Source: Phoronis australis
Taxonomy: Eukaryota; Phoronida; Phoronidae
Direction: 5' to 3'
Assembly: GCA_002633005.1 (NCBI GenBank)
Contig: NMRA01000027.1
Coordinates: 753,866 to 817,865 of the forward strand
Length of the DNA: 64,000 nt
The notes under the pieces were generated by a model that saw nothing but the letters and a program-made list of their open reading frames with translations, did no database searches and was not told the DNA's origin. The position numbers and the translations under genes were made by a program. Within the stretch, counting starts at the first letter, position 1. Each line of letters starts with the position of its first letter. Shown here piece by piece: positions 11,345 to 23,964 of the stretch.

Positions 11345-12744
11345 TACCAAGTTAAAATAACTAAATCTCAACTACTATTCAGTACTCAGTAGAGACCACA
11401 ATATCACCTTTCTTACATAATGGTTTCGTTCATTTCATAAAAGATGACCCAGTGGTCTTTTGTGCTGAGCACAAAGGTGGAACACGTGAACCTAAATTCA
11501 GATGTAGGCGAAAACTTTTGGAAGGTACAGCAGCGTGTTACGAAGCAATCTGATGGAAGACGAAAGGTGAACTCAATGACAAGACTTACAACCAGCTAAA
11601 CGGTGAGCGATGATATCGTTGTAGGTAAATGTACTTCCTACTGGACAGCATGATATAAACTCGGTCACTGATACTCTGTACAATATCCGATCTTTCGGTG
11701 AGTAGTTGTACAGCCAATTGTAAATAGATATTACAAGCCAACACTATAGAATAGCAGTTATATTTCGAGAGCACCAAACTGTCTGTTCCGATAGGGGTCT
11801 TCCCACAGCGTGTTAAAGTGCACACTGTCTGCTTGTACAACCTTCTCCTTGCAGTTGCTGTTTATCGTTTTCAATACGTTCAATTATACCAAGTGCCGAG
11901 TGGTTAAAACATGCTTTGCCCGATTTCACTATTAGATGACAATATTTCTTTGGTACTTTAATGACAGTTGACTTAATCTTTGATTTTGAGGGAAAAGTAT
12001 TTTTAGTATAATATGCTAATTGAAAAAAATACAGGCAATATATGACTTAATTCGGCTATAACTAGCTAAGACGAGCCCACCCTTAAGGCCGGTGTTGGGA
12101 TCGGGGCACTCGGACTCCCCGAACCCCCAACAAAGAATTTTCCCACATTCCTGGAAAATAACACAGCAAGTTATTTAAATGACGTTCACTGAGTCGAATG
12201 CTAATCCCGTACGAACCCGTAGGCTAATCTCCCACCCACATGAAGTTGCCCTGTAACTGTCGTGTTGGCAAAACGCACCCATCTTAAGCGCGGGGGGGTA
12301 ATTGCAATCATCACCAAAAAGCAGTGCATGTCATCTATTTCAGCAACAATAATGAAGGAAATTAGATGCAACAAAAGATATCTCTTAAATTAAAACAATA
12401 AAGATAGTGATGCAACATTTGCAGTGTGAGTGACAAGTTTATTCTTGATTTGCTGCAGAGAGACCCAGTTATTTTCAGTTCTCATAATTACGATACAAAA
12501 TTATTTAAAAAAATGAAAATCGATCCAGATATAATTCGGAAAGCCTGAAATACATACACATTTAATTCCAAAAAAATTAATTCCAACGCAAATAGAAAAA
12601 AATCAAGACGAAAACCTGTGGCTCATACCCCAACTGTTAGCATGGAAAAATACAAGTCAAAAAACAACATACTTCAAACTAGAAAGATTATTGTCACGGC
12701 GTGACAATAACGGACTCTGCGCGTGCGTATTACTGGAATTATTA
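11345..12744. other. No recognisable gene
   Basis: AT-rich with one GC-richer patch at 12060-12310 ending in a G run. No protein-like ORF and no match elsewhere in the window. Confidence 0.3.
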
Positions 12745-13760
12745 TGGGAAGTTACTGACAGCAACCCGTTTACCAATATGAAAAGGAATTCTTTAAAATT
12801 GTAGGAGAAATTATATATTAATTTTTTGATGACCTTTCCACTAATTGACCTCTTCCGGTGCATTATGAGCCCCGATGAGGGAGTAATTGTTAACTCGATT
12901 AAAAGTGTGGTTAATGCTGATAATCACAACTGTTTTACTTTAAGCACTTCAGAATACAAGATGAATGAAGTGGTCAAACTTTCAGAAGAAAAATGCACCT
13001 AATGACCCCATGGGTGCACCAAATGACCTGAAAATTTAGAATTCAAACTCAATCGCACTTAGTAAACAGATACGTAATTCGGAAGTCTCTAGCTCAAAAT
13101 TTAAGTTTGCACTCAATGACCTTTGACCTATCTTTCTGATTGGTTAGGCCTATTGCAAAGTAAAGTAGGGTATTCAATTGGCATGTTGACTTACAGCAGT
13201 GTGCTGAAATTGAAAAGAATTCCTTGAAAAACGTAAGACATAACATTTTGAACGTTACATGACCTTTGCACTAATTGACCTTATCCGGTGCATTTTAAGC
13301 ATGTTTAGGAGAATTATTGCAAAGCCCATGGAAAATGTGTTTAACGCTGAGAATCACAGTTGTCTAACAGTTGACACATCAGAATACTTGCTGATTGAAA
13401 AGGTCAAATTTTCAGAAGAAACATGCACCTAATGACCCCCTGTTTGCACTAAATGACCTGAAACTTTGGATTCCGATTTGATTTAAGTGTGGCAATCAGA
13501 CCTGTCAATTTGAAGTGTCTAGCTCAAAATTTTAGTTTGCACCTAATGACCTTTGACCTATTTCATCTGATTAAATGACCCGATTACTTAGAAAAGTAAT
13601 TTTTTTAAATTGTCATGGTGACTTATACCTGTGCATCGAATTTGAAAAAGATAGCTTTAAAACTGAAGGAGTAGCATTTTTAAAATTATATGACCTTTGC
13701 ACCAAACGACCTCTCCCGGTGCAATATGGAATATGATTAAATAACCAATCAAAATTTATA
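12745..13760 (+). repeat. Tandem repeat, unit about 431 bp, about 2.3 copies
   Basis: The landmark TGACCT-x5-CCGGTGCA occurs near 12846, 13277 and 13709, a spacing of 431-432 bp. Each unit also carries ATGACCTTTGCAC, CATGCACCTAATGACCCC, AAGTGTCTAGCTCAAAATTT and AATGACCTTTGACCTAT. Copies are diverged by substitutions. No coding function; the repeated TGACCT words are noted but not interpreted. Confidence 0.8.
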
Positions 13761-13834
13761 TACTGTCAAAAGTCATATGCTGAATTTAAAGACCGTACCT
13801 GCACCCAATTTGGAGTTATTAAGCCTCAAAGTTG

Positions 13835-14255
13835 GTCGGAAGAAGAATAAGAATAAGAAGAATAAGAATAAAATTGAAGAAAACCCAGGAACAACAGTAC
13901 TCTGCGCTTACACGCGCAGAGTAATAAGAACAAGAATAAAATTGAAGAAAACCCAGAAACAACAGTACTCTGCGCTTACACGCGCAGAGTAATAAGAAGA
14001 ATAAGAAGAATAAGAATAAGAATAAAAGAATAAGAATAAAATTGAAGAAAACCCAGGAACAACAGTACTCTGCGCTTACACGCGCAGAGTAATAAAATTG
14101 AAGAAAACCCAGTAACAACAGTACTCTGCGCTTACACGCGCAGAGTAATAAGAAGAATAAGAAGAATAAGAATAAGAATAAGAATAAAAGAATAATAATA
14201 AAATTGAAGAAAACTCAGGAACAACAGTACGTGCGCTTACACGCGCAGACTAATA
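13835..14255 (+). repeat. Tandem hairpin repeat with AAGAAT microsatellite spacers
   Basis: Five copies (near 13869, 13934, 14037, 14094 and 14200) of a unit of about 58 bp. It reads AAAATTGAAGAAAACCCAG, AACAACAGT, then the hairpin ACTCTGCG-x8-CGCAGAGT. Copies are separated by variable runs of AAGAAT/AATAAG. The last copy has a damaged stem. The long open frames across it are a by-product of the low-complexity spacers. Confidence 0.85.
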
Positions 14256-14453
14256 TAGAATACACCAATCACAATCATAATAAGATGGCCAAGCTTTTCA
14301 GTTTCAAACAGTAATTACAGGAATTAATTGTTCATATGCCATGCTGGTGTAGAACAAACTATTTGACTCATTCTACCCAAAAATACAAACTACCAGGACC
14401 CTGAAAATAGGCAGACAGAATTTATAAACAATGGCTAACTTGTAAACATTGCG
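14256..14453. other. Possible 3' untranslated region of the LINE on the minus strand
   Basis: Lies between the endonuclease end of the minus-strand LINE and the tandem hairpin repeat. No motif can be assigned. Confidence 0.3.
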
Positions 14454-14587
14454 CTACTCAGCGTCGTCGTCAACTAGGAGTGCATCTTCATCGTGGGTTT
14501 CGACCTTGACATAGAACCTTCTCCGCTGGGGTTGCCATTTGTTTTCACGTTGTAACCACAGCCACACGGTTGCTTCCTCCGCTGCTC

Positions 14588-14935
14588 TTACAGTAAACTT
14601 GAACATATCAGCTCGCCTAATGAAATACCCAGTAGCTTCGTCATCCACCACGTGCTACCTGCAATAAACGCTCGACATCCAACTTCTATGGGAAGACAGA
14701 AGCATTTCCAGCCATTCGCCGCACATTCCTGCAATAGCTCTACGTACTTCAGTAGTTTCCTCTCTTGAGCCTCCTGCATCCTAGTCTCCCACGGCACAGT
14801 TAACTCGATCAAAATCACTATCTTCTTGCTGTCTGCCCACAACACTATGTCTGGTCTTAACTGGGTTACTGCAATATGGCTCGGTAAGGAACCCCTAGTT
14901 ACCACATCCATCACCATCTTCCAGGCGGCAGCCAT
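14588..14935 (-). pseudogene. Restriction-like endonuclease domain of the LINE
   Basis: 115-codon piece in the same frame as the RT piece but cut off from it by TGA near 15059. It carries RPDIVLW then ILIELTVPWE, matching the D and E-x-T residues of the PD-(D/E)XK fold that nicks target DNA in R2-type elements. The end is frameshifted: the next frame resumes with RAAEEATVWLWLQREN, a typical tail. Confidence 0.75.
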
Positions 14936-15700
14936 GCCTAGAATTCCTGAATCACACTTCTTAGTGTTGAACTGAATGAGTGCCTTGCCAGAGTTAGTCG
15001 CCTTCCTTCTCTCTAGTTCTAAAACATGTGCAATACACTTGAGAATCTTGTCATGGCGTCAAGTGTACTTCCCTGAAGTGAGAGCTTCTCTACAGCTTGA
15101 TAGAACGTGTTCTAAGGTACATATACATCGCTTATCACAGTCCCTGCAGCTGTCATCCTGAGTTTTGCCCCACGTTCGAAGATTGACAGATGTTGGGAGA
15201 GTGTCATATATGGAACCAAGTAAAAAACCCAATCTGAACTGGTCTGAAGACAGAAGGTCTTTACCAGTTATCCTTCTGCTGTTCACTCCTTTCCATGATG
15301 TCCATACACCCTGTTTCCTCAGTCCTACCGCTTCAGCATACCTTCTCTCATTCTCCTGAAATCTAACTTCGTCCAGAACCATTTTGCGCCTCTCTTTGCC
15401 TGTTGACGACTTCCACCTATTCCCCGGAACCATTCCCAATCCCTGTCTTCCATGACCGACGGTTCCCACGATGTCTTTATGCCGTAACCTGCTCTCTGCC
15501 TCTTCCACTGCTACAGCAGCCTTCCACTTTCTTCCACTCTCTCTGACCATCTCATCTCTCGAGTTCCGCAGAATCAGTAATGTTCTGCACTTTATTACCT
15601 TGAACTCCTCCACAATCGATGTCAATGACAGAGAAACTGTACATCCTTTGATGTATAAGTCGAGTCTTGCAAAGCTTGGTGGGACACCCACCTACTTTAT

Positions 15701-16444
15701 TTACCATCTGCTCACCATCCTTTCCATTTTTTCAGCAGTTGAAATTGAGAAATCGTACATTGCCAGTGGCCACATAATTTTAGGGAAAAGTCCAAAATGG
15801 TAACACCAGAATTTAAATCTGCCCGGGAGACCGCTCTTCTCAATCGTGATCAAATTGTTGTTCAGCTCTTTGATGGCTGCCTTTACATGCTCCACATCTT
15901 TCAAAGACCTGCTGTAGAACTTCCCTAAGTATTTGACTGGTTTTCTGCTCACAGATGGAATGGCCTCTGATCCTATCTTGAACGTATGGTGTGGGTTGAC
16001 TTGTCCCTTCACAATCACAAGGCTACGAAACTTCTCCACCTTGAAACTCATGCGTGCCCAATTAGCCAGCTCGCCTAGTGTCTTGACCACCCAAGCGGTA
16101 TCTACCGCAAACCCTGTTGTAATCGTCAAGTCATCCACAAATGCTCTACAAGGTGGCATCCTTTTACCCTGCAGCAAAGGTCCTCTGCACTCTTTACTAG
16201 CCCGCTTGATGATAACATTCATAGCCATGATAAAAAGGATGATCGATATGGTGCGCCCTGTCATTATCCCTTTCTCCAGCGTCTGCCAACCTGTAGTGAA
16301 GTCGTTGACTGTGAATCTCATATAAGTCCCATGGAAGTAACTCGTAATGAGATCTCGAAGTTCTCTGGGGATATGATAGGTCTCCATTGCCAATTCAATT
16401 AGTGCTTGGGGCATCGATCCATAGGCATTGCCATGTCCAACCAT
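15701..16444 (-). pseudogene. Reverse transcriptase domain of the R2-like LINE
   Basis: The longest surviving piece, 247 codons. It holds RT motifs from the region before the catalytic site to the thumb: GIMTGRTISIILFIMAMN, AFVDD (the usual YADD place) and FKVEKFRSLVI. Catalytic aspartates are kept, but the piece begins at a frameshift and ends at two nonsense codons, so no full enzyme is encoded. Confidence 0.85.
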
Positions 16445-17234
16445 ACCACTGCTAAACCTGTCTTGTTTTGCTTAGCATCTTTAATGACCTCTGTTATGGC
16501 GCTATTATACGCCAGACACCCTGCATATCCACGAATTCCACCCTTCTGTACCGATGCATCCACAAACTTGTTGCGCAGGAGATAACTCGTCATCCTGCTT
16601 GAAATGAATGCAAAAAATCTTTCTCTCTCTATATCTAAAAGCGAAATGGGACGAAAATCACCAATCTGATGGCTTCCTTCAACTTCAGGATATACACCCC
16701 TCTGCTTTACCCCAAGCACCAGGCAAAGTCTTCTGTCTCCATATAACTCTCAGAAGCTTCCACAGACGTTTCAACAGCCTTGGACACTTCTTATACACTT
16801 TATAAGGCGGACCCGATGGCCCTGGGGCTGACCCTGATCTTGACTTTTCTTTGACATTCTTCAACTCTGAGAACTTGATGTCACAAAATTCCAAGGCTAC
16901 ACTTGGTGCATCCTCAACGTCCAGCCAACCAAAGTCCGCCAACTCTACACTTCTGGCCCTGTCACTGTGTAAGTCCTTCAGATGGTTTTCCGGCTCCTCC
17001 TGAGTACACTTCAGACGTCCACTGGCCTCCTTCCCTAGAATGCCCTTTACAAACTTGAAAGGGTACGTAAGCAATAAACCTCTCTCTTGTACGTGCACGC
17101 TCGACTCTCTTCTTCCTCAGACGTTCAGCTTTGCTTAATATCAAAAGCCTAGCCCTTAACTCGAACCAAAGCTGCGCAAAACCTTCTTTCTCCTGTTGGA
17201 CAGCCTTCTTCCACAGCTTCTTTAGATGGCGCAA

Positions 17235-18929
17235 TTCCTGCCTGATTTGAGAAATCTCTATCTGCCAATCAGATCATTCAAAACCTGTCACGTGACCACT
17301 TCTCTCTTGAACTGCAAAACTCGAGTTGGTCAAAATAAGACTTTTTAACAAAATAAAACATGAAAAATGTCAAAATAAATTGGAACACATCAACGGCAAT
17401 TTAGAACATATTTGCAGTAACGAAAATAGCACTTTGTATCCCGTTTCGGCTGCAAGTAGAAAATCGGACTCAGGCCTAGCAACTTGGCAAGTACCGGTAC
17501 TGGAACGGGCTTGCACGTGGTCGTGGGATCTGAAACAAAATAATTTCATACATCAGTCACATCCCACGATTCAAATGCTATTACATTCCGAATCCAACGA
17601 ATTATCAGTTACGGTTGAATTTCCTTTCAGAAAGCCTTTTTCCTTTCTTGTGTTTCATCATTTTCAGGTGGTCCTCCAAGGCGATTCGGCCACGCACGCT
17701 GTAATTGTCCCTCTGTCAAAGTTTACAGAGCGCAAACCCTGATTTTTGTTGTTTGAAAACACATTGACTGTTTTTTATCCCTTTGTTCCATGAAATATTC
17801 TGTCAACGTCTACTCCTAGCTCCGCGCATTTTTGGCCGCAGAATCGCACTATTTGTCACCGCGATTTAACACCATATGCTGACGCCATCGATGAACCACG
17901 CTATTTCAGGTGCACCGGCAATTACGATTTTCGTTTCTCCAGAACTTAAAAAGCAGTTTCCGCTTTTCCAGTCGTCGGCAACGCCGCGGTAAGAAACCAA
18001 TTTGTCGTGGAAATTTTACGGCAAATCCGATTTTTCCGCGGAAATATAACAAAAATGAGCGGAGAACAAAGCGGAAAACCGTGTTTCCGCGGAAAATTCC
18101 AAGCATTCTAATGATGACCGCTGTAGTGGGAACCTGTGTTCACGAGCTTAGTGAAAGTATCGGAGACGCAATATTTTTGTTCTCAGTGACGTCTTTTACA
18201 TGAACACACATTCAAACTATGTCGCATCTATAAACCTTTCTGATGCTGCATTGTAATGGCGTTCACATTCTAGTGTGATTTTTTTCCAATATCTACCGCT
18301 GTATCTCACAACTTGAGAATGTACTCGTAGAAATATAATCTACGTCATAGACCTACAGACAAACAAAATGATTGGTTTAGGGGCGATGCTGTACACTGTC
18401 AAATCTATAAAATATATTGACGACAGTTTTTCTTTGACAGATACCTGGGTTCCACTCTTGAGGTAAACTATCGTCGATATATCTAACAGTTGTGATTGTT
18501 TGGGGTATAGCGCCTCTGATGGAAGTTTTTATTTTGTGACCGTCAGTCCCCCACGAGGAGCGCTGGTGTATAGGGCTATCAGATACACAGACGGTTGTTT
18601 CTCATTGGCGAATTGTTGGTTTACCGCGACTAGATTGTAAGTATGTGTTACGTCGACTACATAGAAAGAGCATGTAAATGTACCATTAGTTTTAAAGTGT
18701 ACACAACATGACTCTAGTACCTCAAAATAAATTTTATTATTATATCTTACTTGATTGCAGTGCCTTTAGTGCACAGCTCATAAAGAAACACGCAAAAATT
18801 GAAAAAATAATAATTATGTACAACGTCATGGGTTGAACCCAAGTCGTTCGCCATACAGTTCGGATCAGAGACAAAGTGTATAGAGTGAGGTGAAAGCAAA
18901 GTACATTTAGCGTCGAGAAGGTTCGTAGA
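17235..18929. other. No recognisable gene
   Basis: May include the 5' untranslated part of the minus-strand LINE near 17300. At 17950-18110 several TTCCGCGGAAA-type inverted words give a locally GC-rich stretch with no coding support. Confidence 0.3.
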
Positions 18930-19180
18930 GGGATCAAAAGATGTGTTTCCGGAGGTTGCAGCAACAGCAGCCAGGCAGAGAACGTCTCGGTGTTCCGAAG
19001 GACACCAAAGTTGCGCAGAAGTGGCATCGCTTCGTGCGCCGAACGAGAGTGTGGCCGTGGGACCTCATCGTGGACCAAGCGATTCGGTCCAGGGCCACTC
19101 TGTGTTCTGCCCACTTTGAGGACTCGTGTTTCGACTCCAGTCACAGGAGATGTTACGATGAAGGCCTGGTTCAATAAAGG
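18929..19180 (+). pseudogene. THAP-domain transposon gene fragment, frameshifted
   Basis: One frame gives KRCVSGGCSNSSQAENVSVF, the C-x4-C half of a THAP finger. The next frame gives VPKDTKVAQKWHRFVRRTR, then LCSAHFEDSCFD, the C-x2-H half with the usual HFEDSCF. A frameshift near 19000 separates them. The gene stops near 19175 and no transposase core follows. Together with the acidic ORF facing it at 19212-19511 it repeats the layout of the TTAA element at 25.4-27.1 kb. Terminal repeats were not identified. Confidence 0.7.
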
Positions 19181-19211
19181 ACAATATTTATCATTCAGAA
19201 ACATTGGCCCT

Positions 19212-19511
19212 TCATTCAGGATTGTCTGTTGGATGACTGGGTTGACTCGCCGAGCCCGAGGCCGCTTCTCTAGCTCGCTGGAGGATCCAGTTCGTAAGGC
19301 TCAAAGTAGAAAAGTACGCAGACGGAAGCACATCAAACTTGTTCTCGCTTTCGTGCAACCCCATTTCCTCATCCTGGCCACCATTCCCGTACGTTTCTTC
19401 ATAGTATTCATTCAATTCTTGCTCATAATCGTCGTCGCTTTCGAAATTCACTGCTCTCCGCCATTGTTCAATGCTAGTCACTGATCTCTTGTGTTCAACC
19501 CATGACGTCAC
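19212..19511 (-). pseudogene. Acidic ORF convergent with the THAP fragment
   Basis: Starts at 19511 and encodes a short basic start followed by FESDDDYEQELNEYYEETYG. The part after about residue 65 reads through reverse-strand sequence of the facing gene and is not convincing. The acidic YYEETYGNG block resembles YYEDKYEDG in the ORF at 35850-36041, and both lie just inside a shared TGAC(G/A)TCACATGGCGGGAAA. Probably the N-terminus of the P2X7C-like transposon ORF, with the cysteine domain lost. Confidence 0.45.
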
Positions 19512-19522
19512 ATGGCGGGAAA
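19503..19522 (-). promoter_or_regulatory. CRE-like and E2F-like sites upstream of acidic ORF
   Basis: TGACGTCA (cAMP-response-element consensus) is followed by GGCGGGAAA, whose complement TTTCCCGCC fits the E2F consensus. It lies at the start codon side of the acidic ORF, and the same 20-bp composite recurs at 36071-36090. A promoter role is inference. Confidence 0.4.
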
Positions 19523-22500
19523 TGTCATAACGCGAAGTTGTCGTGAGGACTCGATTGGGACCTCAGGGGTCTCACGCTCCACCGGCTAAATTGAAAAGGC
19601 TTTGTCCAGTCACGCGTTGTGTGTCATAAATCGAGATAATGATACCAACAGCTGACGCGACAAGCAGAACTACTTTCTTTTACTTCATTTGTGCACTAAC
19701 TGGAGAAATTTAGAATTAGACTTTTAAACACTATCCGATCGTCAACTTTTTTCGGGAGACTTAAATCTCAATGTAGTTTGCGCAAAGACGATGTGCAATT
19801 TTTGGAGGTGTATTGACGATGATCAACGTTAAAACGGAGAGTAAATAAGTGCGTAATTGATCATCCAATCGGTAGTTTTGCGAGAAAGCGACGACCTTGC
19901 CGAAATTGAATAACGGAAACCCTTGAAAATCATTATAAGCGAGAAAGAGAAAACAAATATTTTCTGACGTTTAGGCTCATTAACTTTGAGTAAACGAAAC
20001 GTCGCAAATATGTTCCGTCTTCTCTTGCGCGCTCAGTGTTATGGCTAAAAATCGAGTTAGGAAACATCTAGACTAAAATCTTGATGGTATCTTATTTTGC
20101 CAGCGACCATACACGGTATAAAAATGAATGAAAAGCTGAATTAGGCAAAACTTGACTTGCTGGAATTCTCGTCAAGGAACGCATAAATATCACCATCATC
20201 TTCATGTCAAAATTACCAACTAAAACTCGAGGGGGAGGGCACGAACCTTACATCCTGGTACGCGTTTTCGTTAACGAACTTCAAAAAATAGAGCATGGAG
20301 GAGTGTTTGAAAGAGCCAAAATCCATCCAAGTCGAAGTGGCCATAACGGAGCGATATGGAGATTTAAAATGACGTGATTTATCCATTTTTTCAGTTGCTG
20401 TGTACCTAAATGAACTGGCACAGAAAAAATGACTTAGGCCTACAGTACGATTTTCTGAAACGTACCTCAGCGAAATCGTCAAAGAAAAAAGCGCCACTTG
20501 CCACCTAAAACGGACAAAAACAACCAAAGCGCGCAACGCGTCGCTTACCTGAAAAAGTAACTCTTTCACTTGTTGTTTGTGGTTAAACATGTGATGTGTA
20601 CCCATATTTTTGGTCGTGGCACCCTACAACGGGCTACTACTTCAAATGACACGTATATATTGTCGATGTCAAAATTTAACTGCCCCACCGGTTCCCAGGG
20701 TTTCATGTTTTGTAATTTAAAATGATTGCATAAACTTAGGAATAAATGCGAATTACAGGCACTGCGTTCACAAAGAGTAAGAAAACAAAAACCCAGCGGC
20801 ATACGATCACCTCGCTTTAACAATGCATTGTGCGCATTCCACATAACTAGTAGGCCACTCTTCAGATTAGTGCTTGGGCAATGAAAATAAGTGTAAGATT
20901 TCGGAAGAGTGTAATATATATTGTACATGAGAATTTCAAACGTTAACATGACTAGTTGTTCATACTATGGGAAAAGCAATAAGGGACACAGGCACTAGCG
21001 ATGATAAACTCTTCAGTATAAATATTACATTTCACAGGATGAGCAAAACATGCACTAAGCACTGTTGAGATAACCTACCGAAATCTTTTTAACTAACAAT
21101 TATAAACTCTGCAATATAAACAATACACTTTATACAATGAACATGTAACAAATATACACACCCAAATAGTGTTACATGCAATCCCTGATGAGATCATCCA
21201 TAAGTATGAATCCCTCCATGTAAACAATAACTCACATGGTGAGCAAAATATTTAAAGTGGGACTTAACTACAACATAGAAACCTTCAAAATTTGTGTCAT
21301 AGCAGTACAAGGTTCTACTACTTGACAAAACACCATAAGTGATATAACTGCTGAGATCACTACCTTCACGAGGAAAAGTTATCAATATAATAATATGAAA
21401 CATGGGTTTGAGCAAAGTACCGGTAGGTGCACAATACTGCTATCCCTGGTGGAACCAGTCACTGAAAACCGCAATAAATTGCACACCTCACAAGATGACA
21501 ATAATATGTATACAAGAATTTGCTTTTCAAGATAACCATGTGGAAATGACAGGGTCATTGCAGAACTTGGTAAAAAATCTGCATTTCAGCCTAAAAAACA
21601 ACCATTTTCAAAACCACACCAGGAGTCACTGAATAAAAATACTAAAAAAGACAGTATGTAATTCATTTCTTGGGATGCAAACAATAACTATCCTAAACTG
21701 AAAAGATCAGTCATCCAAGGCTTGAAGAATATTCAAAATAGATACACTGGTTAAGCAATAAACTAGTAACAACAATAACGGAGACATGTCGCAATAAATA
21801 CATCCCTAGTTTTATAGGAGTAAAACTAGCATTTCAAGCTCAACAATGCCCATACAACACAAGCAGCTTACACATTTCCATAACCACACAGGCAATACTG
21901 GTGTGGTACATGAATGAGGTGCACACACTATGCATTCATACACATGTGAGTAGGACATTCTCACTGACCACAATGGTCAACAAAGCTGCATGCAGAATAC
22001 TACCCTGCTGGCATCTCAAAGCATTTGATATACATAGAACATTGGAAATGAGTGGAGGGCACACTAATAAATGCTCTGGTGGGGCCCTTAAATCCAGTAA
22101 GGTCATACGCTGTTCAGCAAAAAAAAAACAGCTTTTCAAACAAATTTCCAAACACAGTACAACACTTTCAAACACGATTAAGTGCCAAAAATACCGGAAT
22201 TGATACCTGGGCCCTGTCATTGATCTTTTTACAGGAATTGGAACTCGAAATTACGTTTGGAATTTTGTACTCTACTTTTGTGCGAACTTAAGACAGGTGG
22301 CTATTATCCTATGCTCCTATTAGTGTTAGTTTACAGTTGATAAACCCAAGAAGAATCCAGTACAATAAACTGGTATGTTATGAAATCCATTCTAGTTACT
22401 TCACGAAAAATAAGCAGAGCTTGGAATGAGCAATAACAAAAACAGCGGAGAAATTTCCAGCTGATGTATGATACACAAAAAATAGGTTTGGGTGATAGAC

Positions 22501-23756
22501 ATTTTTGGATGTAAAATTTACCTGAACTAAACATTTAATGAAGTCGAAAAAATCATAAAAAGAGGAAACTGGAAATCCAATCAGAGAAAATCGACACCAA
22601 AAAAGGAATTCCTCTTAAAAGACGGAAATCCCAAGCCCTGATCAAGTCTGTATTCTCCAGGCTTCAACGTGTACATAAATGCAACTGTCAAGCGGTATAC
22701 CTTCTTGAAATTGTCACGGCAAGCTCTCTGAAATGTAAACAGTCACAGTTTTGGTGGTGTGATTTTAAAACTTCTGGTGCTGATGACCTTGTGCACGTGC
22801 AGTAGTGTACCACAGCTTACACTCATGTAGTCAGAAGGTCACATCACTGTTTGGAAGGGCATCATTTTTTAGAGGGATTGTTGAGTGTTGCTCAATGCTC
22901 AGGACTCAGGAGTTTTGGGAAGCAGTTGAACGAATTAGAAACCAACGATGAAAACATTCATGAAAAGAAACCAAACCCCATAAAACGCTTTAATGAGTGG
23001 TTCGAAAAAGAGGAGATAAAAGTACATGTGCACTGTCAAGCAAGAGCTGCATGATAGTAAGAAAAGGTTCAACAAGTGAAATACAGTTTACTCACTGGTA
23101 AATATTAAACTAAGCAATCAGGGTGTAGACTGGACTGGATTATTTTGTAAACAAAAGTCAAGAGTGAACAATAGGGCCAGGTGTGCAGGACTAAGGGTTA
23201 AGCTAGTACTGGTATGCAGAATACAATGGCTTATCAATATATTATGTCATCAAATTCAGTCAACAGAGAGTGCACTATGGCAAGGGGGTTGGGGGGATCT
23301 ACAGAAAACAATGAAATGAAACATAAACAAATGTAAAGAAATGAGAACAAGGTAACAAAGACACGGCTGAAGATTGCTGTCTCCACCTCTTATTAATAAA
23401 ACTTAAATGGTAATTTAAAACAATGGCTTGACATTATTTCATTTGCGAACACCATTCCAAAAATTCTGGATCTGCCACTGGCATTGAAAATCCCGGAATA
23501 CCAATTCAATCCGACAACATCGGACTTGTTACAGTAAATCTACTTCACAAAGAACAAACACAACATTGAAGGCACCATGGTATATTCGCTCAGACGTTTA
23601 TCTTTCACTAAGTAACAATGTTTCTCTGACTTTAAATGTGGTAGATGTACATAGTCTGTAATTTCATGAACACAAAATCCCACGCAAACACGGTATACTT
23701 TATCTATACAGCCAACAGCATCATGCGAGCATAAGGGATGACAAAAAAATACTTAC
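19523..23756. other. No gene that can be supported
   Basis: Long AT-rich stretch. The many ORFs have compositions typical of chance frames. One plus-strand frame at 22905-23054 (KRFNEWFEKEEIKVHVHC) looks more protein-like and follows an acceptor-like CTCAG, but nothing extends it. The stretch could be introns of the possible minus-strand gene starting at about 23964. Confidence 0.25.
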
Positions 23757-23964
23757 GTTTTTCTTCACCAGGTCCAGGTACCGAGCCCGACGTAGTCGAT
23801 CGGCTCAGCCTCTCACGAATCACGGCTCGACGAGCTGGTCAAACTCAGACGGCCATCCAGGAAAACCGACGTGAATTCCCAGCGCTGTCATTTACTCCCC
23901 GCTCAATTGCTTCCTTCCAATGGCCGTTTTCGTCAACTGCCTGCATTTTCTGTCCATCTTCCAT
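23757..23964 (-). CDS. Possible first exon, minus strand (weak)
   Basis: From an ATG at 23964 the minus strand encodes MEDGQKMQAVDENGHWKEAI and 19 more residues to a TGA at 23845-23847. A consensus donor GTAAGT sits at 23756-23751. Composition looks coding and the upstream 24000-24060 is GC-richer. The stop lies before the donor, so either the short frame is an upstream ORF, a frame error is present, or this is not coding. No family recognised. Confidence 0.2.

Larger units (their letters stand above)
14454..17234 (-). pseudogene. R2-like LINE with restriction-like endonuclease, decayed
   Basis: Read downward, fragments of one polyprotein are in order. First comes a basic N-terminal part, then GSAPGPSGPPYKVYKKCPRL and KGGIRGYAGCLAYNS of the fingers. 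Next are WLDMA, then NAYGSMP (16430), and the catalytic AFVDDLTITTG (about 16130) with RKPVKYLGK of the thumb. A CCHC-like CRDC-x5-C-x5-H-x5-C follows (about 15110). Last is a PD-(D/E)XK endonuclease core RPDIVLWADSKKIVILIELT (about 14840). This order is that of site-specific, R2-type LINEs. It is dead: a frameshift at WLDMA, nonsense codons at about 15703 and 15694, a TGA near 15059 and a frameshift near 14600. No insertion into rDNA is seen. Confidence 0.85.

Noticed and set aside
13777-14118. ORFs on both strands over the AAGAAT repeat
   Set aside because: Lysine/asparagine and leucine/phenylalanine runs come from the microsatellite itself.
13835-14255. CRISPR-like array (regular repeats with spacers)
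   Set aside because: Spacers are microsatellite runs of variable length, the units contain the same flanks, and the DNA is eukaryotic.
14454-17234. Host reverse-transcriptase-like gene
   Set aside because: Domain order RT, CCHC, PD-(D/E)XK endonuclease and the frameshifts and stops identify a dead LINE.
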